DNA of 8,697 nucleotides from Eubacterium sp. (GTDB taxonomy: Bacteria; Bacillota_A; Clostridia; Lachnospirales; Lachnospiraceae), in NCBI GenBank assembly GCA_024687845.1, contig JAILEL010000351.1, forward strand, positions 1-8,697, given 5' to 3'. The number at the start of each line of letters is the position of its first letter. Position 1 is the first letter of the stretch. This document shows, one piece after another, positions 5,576-8,697 of the stretch. The position numbers were made by a program, and so were the translations under genes. The notes under the pieces were generated by a model that did not search any database, was not told the DNA's origin, and saw only the letters and a program-made list of their open reading frames with translations.

Positions 5576-6415
5576 CCAAATGGCTTTTTCTTTTGTGATT
5601 TTTTCACCCCATACGGAAGCCCATCTTTCGCAGAAGAGCCAGGTGTATTTTAACTGTTTTTCTTCTCTGAGCTGCTGGAAGTATTTTATATTTTTCCAGC
5701 TTAATGAAGGAATGCCGATAATGAATGGATAAAATGGACCAAGCAGGATGGCCTGAAATGTATGACCATATTCATGAACTGCTACCTGCTCACAATAACT
5801 GCGTCTGTTTTGCGCTGCCTCACTTTCGTCCTGAATATCCGGTTCCTTAGGTGTGAAAATAAACATACCCATAGAGAGGCCGCTGTCCAGAGGCCATGCA
5901 GTTCTAACAACTCCTCTATAGTATGTGTGAGGACATTTTATGTACCAGAGATATAAGAAGAAACCTGCCATAGTCTGAAGATTTCCCCATGTCCAGTGGA
6001 TGAAAACACAGATGGGATACCAGAACTGACGGTCTTCCTTCGTTCTGCTTTCAATCGCAAGGAATATTCCAATAAGATAAAATCCCAAAAGATAAGCAAC
6101 ACCATCGCGAAGGTCGAATACACTTCCGAAAATGATTCCCAATGGAGAATCCGGGGAAAGCCCCAGCTTATCTGCGATATTATTTGCCTGAAGCACCTCT
6201 GCTAACCATCCCATGGAATAGCAGATAAATGGAAGAACATAAACGGAAAATATACTATCTTTAGCTAATATAATTCTTAAAAGATAATAAATGGTTGGAA
6301 TAACAAGCACGTCTCCGATATAGCCACGTATGGCTCCCTTTCCATATCGGGCTATCAAGAATTCCGAGAATAAAAGAATAATAAAAATAACAGCGTATTT
6401 GATCCTTTGTTTCAT
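5570..6415 (-). CDS. membrane protein: DUF2809-like N-terminus with a C-terminal HEYGH metallopeptidase-like motif
   Basis: This 281-residue protein starts at 6415 with AGGGGGA seven bases upstream on its strand. Residues 1-120 contain about four hydrophobic segments with the pattern IRGYIGDVLVI (29-39), AEVLQ (72-76), GLSP (85-88) and FDLRDGVAYLLG (100-111), which matches the DUF2809 membrane family. Residues 140-190 carry FIHWTWGN and RGVVRTAW...SGLSMGMFIF. Residues 210-220 read QVAVHEYGHTF, an HExxH zinc-peptidase motif, followed by a membrane-like stretch and FCERWAS, whose E263 could be the third ligand. Whether it is an active protease is unknown. It would sit in the cytoplasmic membrane. 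It converges on the 2H gene and diverges from the VanY gene. Confidence 0.8.
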   Translation of the reverse strand: MKQRIKYAVIFIILLFSEFLIARYGKGAIRGYIGDVLVIPTIYYLLRIILAKDSIFSVYVLPFICYSMGWLAEVLQANNIADKLGLSPDSPLGIIFGSVFDLRDGVAYLLGFYLIGIFLAIESRTKEDRQFWYPICVFIHWTWGNLQTMAGFFLYLWYIKCPHTYYRGVVRTAWPLDSGLSMGMFIFTPKEPDIQDESEAAQNRRSYCEQVAVHEYGHTFQAILLGPFYPFIIGIPSLSWKNIKYFQQLREEKQLKYTWLFCERWASVWGEKITKEKAIWN

Positions 6416-6493
6416 TGTATTTCCCCCTGAAGATAATTCCTAAATAGACTACCACAATTCTCTTTTTCTGTATAGCGCACATTCTTGGATTTG

Positions 6494-6502
6494 TGTTATG
6501 AT
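6494..6502 (+). promoter_or_regulatory. possible extended -10 promoter element for the VanY gene
   Basis: TGTTATGAT fits an extended -10 (TGn followed by TATGAT); no good -35 is seen about 17 bases upstream. If used, it would give a leader of about 175 bases holding the hairpin repeat copy 2. The region 6416-6683 has no convincing gene otherwise. Confidence 0.35.
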
Positions 6503-6567
6503 ATTCCGTAGTCACTATTCAGTGCTTCGTTAGCAGCGATAGAGCATCGCATATAAGCGCGATTTTC

Positions 6568-6639
6568 CTTGTATAAGAATGAGCTTTATGTGATGCGGAG
6601 CAAACAACTTAAGAGTGTTTTTGAGTAAACCGCGAATAT
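6568..6639 (+). repeat. hairpin-forming intergenic repeat, copy 2 (right arm lost)
   Basis: This copy matches 4856-4936. After the shared GAG at 6623-6625 it lacks the right arm of the long hairpin: a ten-base stretch in copy 1 is replaced by two bases before AACCGCGAATAT resumes. Only the inner six pairs of that stem can form. The first hairpin is kept through wobble pairs. It lies in the leader of the VanY gene. Confidence 0.72.
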
Positions 6640-6668
6640 ACATCGTAGTGTCAAAACTCACCATAATC

Positions 6669-6675
6669 GAGGGGG
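6669..6675 (+). promoter_or_regulatory. ribosome binding site fixing the start at GTG 6684
   Basis: GAGGGGG lies eight bases before GTG 6684, directly ahead of a signal peptide. The upstream in-frame GTG at 6615 lies inside the repeat and would add 23 residues ahead of the signal sequence, so it is rejected. Confidence 0.82.
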
Positions 6676-6683
6676 TGTGCAGT

Positions 6684-7748
6684 GTGAAAAAAAGAAGATT
6701 ACTCAGTCTTGTCATCATAATATTTCTGGCTCTTGGAACGTTTAATGAATGTGTCGTTCCGGTAAATGCTGCCGGCAGTGGTATCATAGTTGAGTCAACT
6801 CCTCGAAGCAGTAAATCCAGTCATTACAGTAACGAATGGATTGGTGGTAAATGGTATAACTCTGATGGAAGTCAGACTTACTGTGCAACAGGCTCGTGGA
6901 AATGCGACAGTTCCGGATGGTGGTACGAGGATAGCTTCGGCTGGTATCCCAAATCCATATGGCAGAAAATTGATGGAAAATATTATTATTTCACATCATC
7001 AGGATACATGGATTATAATGACTATCGGGATGGCTATTGGCTTGGCGCAAACGGCGCCTGGAATGAAAAATACTATGGTGGTCGATGGCGTAAGAATAGT
7101 CATGGCTGGTGGTATGAAGACGCTTCAGGATGGAATCCGGTTAATCAGTGGCTTTGGATTAATGGTGTCAAATATTGGTTTGGCTCAGATGGTTATCTGG
7201 ATGAGGAGAAATGGGCTCTCATTCTTGTGAATCAGAACAATCCGGTGCCGGATAACTATAGTGTCAATCTTACAACTCTGTCCAATGGAAAAAGAATTGA
7301 TTCCAGAATCTATTCTCCCCTTCAGGAAATGTTCAGTGCCGCAAGAGCAAGCGGATTGGATATGTATGTAAGAGAAGGATATCGGACAAGGGCAGAGCAA
7401 CAGAGTATAATGGATAGCAGAATTCAGCAATATGTGTCTCAGGGATATTCGTATTCGGAAGCCGTACAGTTAGCAAGACAGTACGTTGCTATTCCGGGAA
7501 GAAGTGAGCATGAGCTTGGAATCTGCGTAGATATAAATGCAACCTACGATTCATATTCAGATGACGTATATGCATGGCTGGACAGTAACGCTTACAAATA
7601 TGGATTTATAAAGAGATATCCTCAGAATAAATCCCATATTACAGGAATAAGTTACGAACCATGGCATTACCGCTATGTAGGAAGAAGTGCGGCAGCAGAA
7701 ATGTATCGGACAGGCATGTGTCTGGAAGAATATCTGGCGTGTCAATAA
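6684..7748 (+). CDS. secreted VanY-type D-alanyl-D-alanine carboxypeptidase with wall-binding repeats
   Basis: The 354-residue protein starts at GTG 6684. Residues 1-30 are a signal peptide (KKRR, a hydrophobic core, then VNAA). Residues 52-110 and 124-173 are two aromatic wall-binding repeats of the W..GWWYED..GW.P...W..I.G.YY/W F...GY type. Residues 196-350 are a peptidase M15B domain: GYRTRAEQ (232-239), the zinc motif SEHELGICVD with H276 and D283, and EPWHYRYVG with catalytic E325 and ligand H328. Such enzymes remove the terminal D-Ala from peptidoglycan stem peptides outside the membrane; VanY itself contributes to glycopeptide resistance, but no van genes are near, so wall maturation is the safer role. 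It is intact. It probably heads an operon with the DUF3795 gene 35 bases later. Confidence 0.92.
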   Translation: MKKRRLLSLVIIIFLALGTFNECVVPVNAAGSGIIVESTPRSSKSSHYSNEWIGGKWYNSDGSQTYCATGSWKCDSSGWWYEDSFGWYPKSIWQKIDGKYYYFTSSGYMDYNDYRDGYWLGANGAWNEKYYGGRWRKNSHGWWYEDASGWNPVNQWLWINGVKYWFGSDGYLDEEKWALILVNQNNPVPDNYSVNLTTLSNGKRIDSRIYSPLQEMFSAARASGLDMYVREGYRTRAEQQSIMDSRIQQYVSQGYSYSEAVQLARQYVAIPGRSEHELGICVDINATYDSYSDDVYAWLDSNAYKYGFIKRYPQNKSHITGISYEPWHYRYVGRSAAAEMYRTGMCLEEYLACQ

Positions 7749-7783
7749 AAATTGAAGGTTATATTGGAAGGAGTACAGTTTAT

Positions 7784-8209
7784 ATGATTTTATCAAGGTG
7801 TGGAATGAGATGTGATCTGTGTCTGGTTTTCAGACCAAACGTTGAAAAGCAGGACAGACGTGCAGAAATAGTAGAAGTTTTCAAAAAAACATTTCAGGGC
7901 TATGAAGCAGATCCGGAAACAATCATCTGCGATGGTTGTACCAGTGATAAGGAGAATCCGATTCTGTTAGACCCTGAATGTAAAGCAAGAAAATGTGTTC
8001 TTGCAAAGCAGATCGAGCATTGTGGATACTGTGACAATTATCCTTGTTCTATCTTCCCTGCTGAGCCAACAGAAGAGTATCTGAAAACCAAGATCGATGT
8101 TGAGAAACAGTGGACTTGGGAAGAAAATAAACTTATGGAAGCTTACCAGTGCAAAAAGAATCTGGACGAGTTCAGGAAAAACCTGAATCAAGAAGAAGGA
8201 AAGGATTGA
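7784..8209 (+). CDS. DUF3795 cysteine-rich protein
   Basis: The 141-residue protein starts at ATG 7784 with GGAAGGAG (7766-7773) ten bases upstream; longer in-frame starts overlap the VanY gene and lack a site. It has the family pattern CGMRCDLC (6-13), ICDGC (48-52), C66, KC (70-71) and HCGYCDNYPC (79-88), i.e. eleven cysteines including C123. DUF3795 members are small, presumably cytoplasmic, putative metal-binding proteins without a known function. The C-terminal 50 residues form a charged, probably helical tail. It lies between a wall enzyme and a small unassigned gene, probably co-transcribed. Confidence 0.85.
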   Translation: MILSRCGMRCDLCLVFRPNVEKQDRRAEIVEVFKKTFQGYEADPETIICDGCTSDKENPILLDPECKARKCVLAKQIEHCGYCDNYPCSIFPAEPTEEYLKTKIDVEKQWTWEENKLMEAYQCKKNLDEFRKNLNQEEGKD

Positions 8210-8223
8210 TAGGGCATAAACAG

Positions 8224-8517
8224 ATGTTTGATTTTTTGAAAAACATTTCCAATAAGGGTGAAGATTCCTGGGGCGAAGCTGTTGCTACTTTTACTGGGAA
8301 AGTGGAAAAGGAATTTGTATATATACTGTATGGTACTAAGAAAGAGTACTATAACAAGTACGAGATAGTTTATTCTGTTGGTGAAGAGGAATGTCATTCC
8401 TGGTATTCCTTCCATCCGGACCCGGATCCGGGCGTTGAAGCACTCTCCGGTACTACCATGAAAATACGATACATGAAGAATAAACCTCAGATTTTTGAAC
8501 TGGCTGAAAATAGCTAG
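8224..8517 (+). CDS. small unassigned protein, DUF3592-like pattern
   Basis: 97 residues from ATG 8224, with a weak AGGG site (8211-8214) nine bases upstream. An in-frame TTG at 8206, overlapping the previous stop, is an alternative that adds six residues. The protein is mostly beta-like: a strand around ATFTGKVEKEFVYILYG, then KYEIVYSVGEEECHSWYSF, a DPDPG turn, and MKIRYMKNKPQIFEL. The order of a modified tyrosine-rich strand, a cysteine-containing strand and a final I-RY...KP element recalls DUF3592, but the match is only by eye. No signal peptide or membrane span. It is 14 bases after the DUF3795 gene, so likely in the same operon. Confidence 0.7.
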   Translation: MFDFLKNISNKGEDSWGEAVATFTGKVEKEFVYILYGTKKEYYNKYEIVYSVGEEECHSWYSFHPDPDPGVEALSGTTMKIRYMKNKPQIFELAENS

Positions 8518-8560
8518 AAACCTGAAGCATAACCAATCAAAAAAGAAGGGATATATATAA

Positions 8561-8697
8561 ATGTTACGTATTGCAATATGTGATGATGAAGAGGAAATGG
8601 TAACATCACATAAAAAGGTAATAGAAGAAGTACTAAGAGAATGTAATGAACTAGGAGAGATTACAACTTATACCGTTTCAGATAATCTCCTGTGTGA
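8561..8697 (+). CDS. response regulator, N-terminal part (cut by the window end), probably AgrA/LytTR type
   Basis: From ATG 8561, with AGAAGGG about ten bases upstream, 45 codons stay open to the window end. The start MLRIAICDDEEEM is the first strand and acidic pocket (D8, D9) of a receiver domain, followed by a long helix (SHKKVIEEVLREC) and a second strand ending TYTVSDNLL. The phosphorylated aspartate and the output domain lie beyond the window. The ICDDE start and this short second strand are typical of AgrA/VirR-like LytTR regulators, which control peptide-signalling and wall genes; the output type is inference. It lies 43 bases after the preceding gene. Confidence 0.82.
   Translation, partial: MLRIAICDDEEEMVTSHKKVIEEVLRECNELGEITTYTVSDNLLC

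Noticed and set aside
6615..6683. Extension of the VanY gene to GTG 6615
   Set aside because: It would place 23 residues before a clear signal peptide and would run through the repeat; GTG 6684 has a strong, well-spaced site.
6790..7230. Long overlapping plus-strand frame inside the VanY gene
   Set aside because: It is a shifted reading of the GW-rich wall-binding repeats; it has no ribosome binding site or family resemblance, while the VanY frame is fully motif-supported.
6684..7748. Glycopeptide-resistance cluster because of the VanY domain
   Set aside because: No vanS/R/H/A/X-like genes are in the window; M15B carboxypeptidases with wall-binding repeats are common without resistance.

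Overview
The window looks like low-GC Firmicutes DNA, most likely a Clostridia gut commensal of the Lachnospiraceae type. The grounds are AT-rich codon use, strong purine-rich ribosome binding sites, frequent TTG and GTG starts, a VanY-type peptidase carrying the GWWYE-type wall-binding repeats common in that family, a DUF3795 protein, and an AgrA-like response regulator start. The genus is inference; no rRNA or marker gene is present. No tRNA, CRISPR array, transposase or integrase was seen.

Layout: positions 1-265 are a 94 bp perfect inverted repeat with a 77 bp spacer, built from an ftsK-like gene. This breaks the gene and looks more like a fold-back chimera or contig-end artefact than biology. 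The surviving FtsK/SpoIIIE C-terminal piece (97-546) ends before a clear intrinsic terminator (611-637). Positions 738-4018 hold a compact plus-strand operon: a YspA/DUF2493 SLOG protein; a second SLOG-like protein with a long unassigned C-terminal half; two unrecognised acidic proteins; and a mosaic gene that starts like a SLOG protein, continues as another domain and appears frameshifted near 3850. Next come a PPP-type metallophosphoesterase (4128-4838) and a 2H phosphoesterase (5002-5505). A bidirectional terminator separates these from a convergent minus-strand membrane gene (DUF2809-like plus HEYGH). The right end holds a secreted VanY D,D-carboxypeptidase (6684-7748), a DUF3795 cysteine-rich protein, a small DUF3592-like protein and the start of a response regulator cut by the window end.

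Two intergenic repeat families stand out. A 46 bp element (37/46 identical, gapless) lies upstream of both the SLOG operon and the metallophosphoesterase, so it brackets the whole 3.4 kb operon. A hairpin-forming element of about 75-80 bp lies upstream of both the 2H phosphoesterase and the VanY gene. Together with the broken and mosaic genes, these suggest an accessory locus assembled from small modules.

The best candidate for an undescribed system is the 738-4018 operon, possibly with the two phosphoesterases. SLOG proteins are predicted to bind or process nucleotide-derived ligands, and the phosphoesterases could act on such molecules. That functional link is inference: the genes are neighbours but show no direct evidence of a shared substrate, and the operon's last gene looks damaged.
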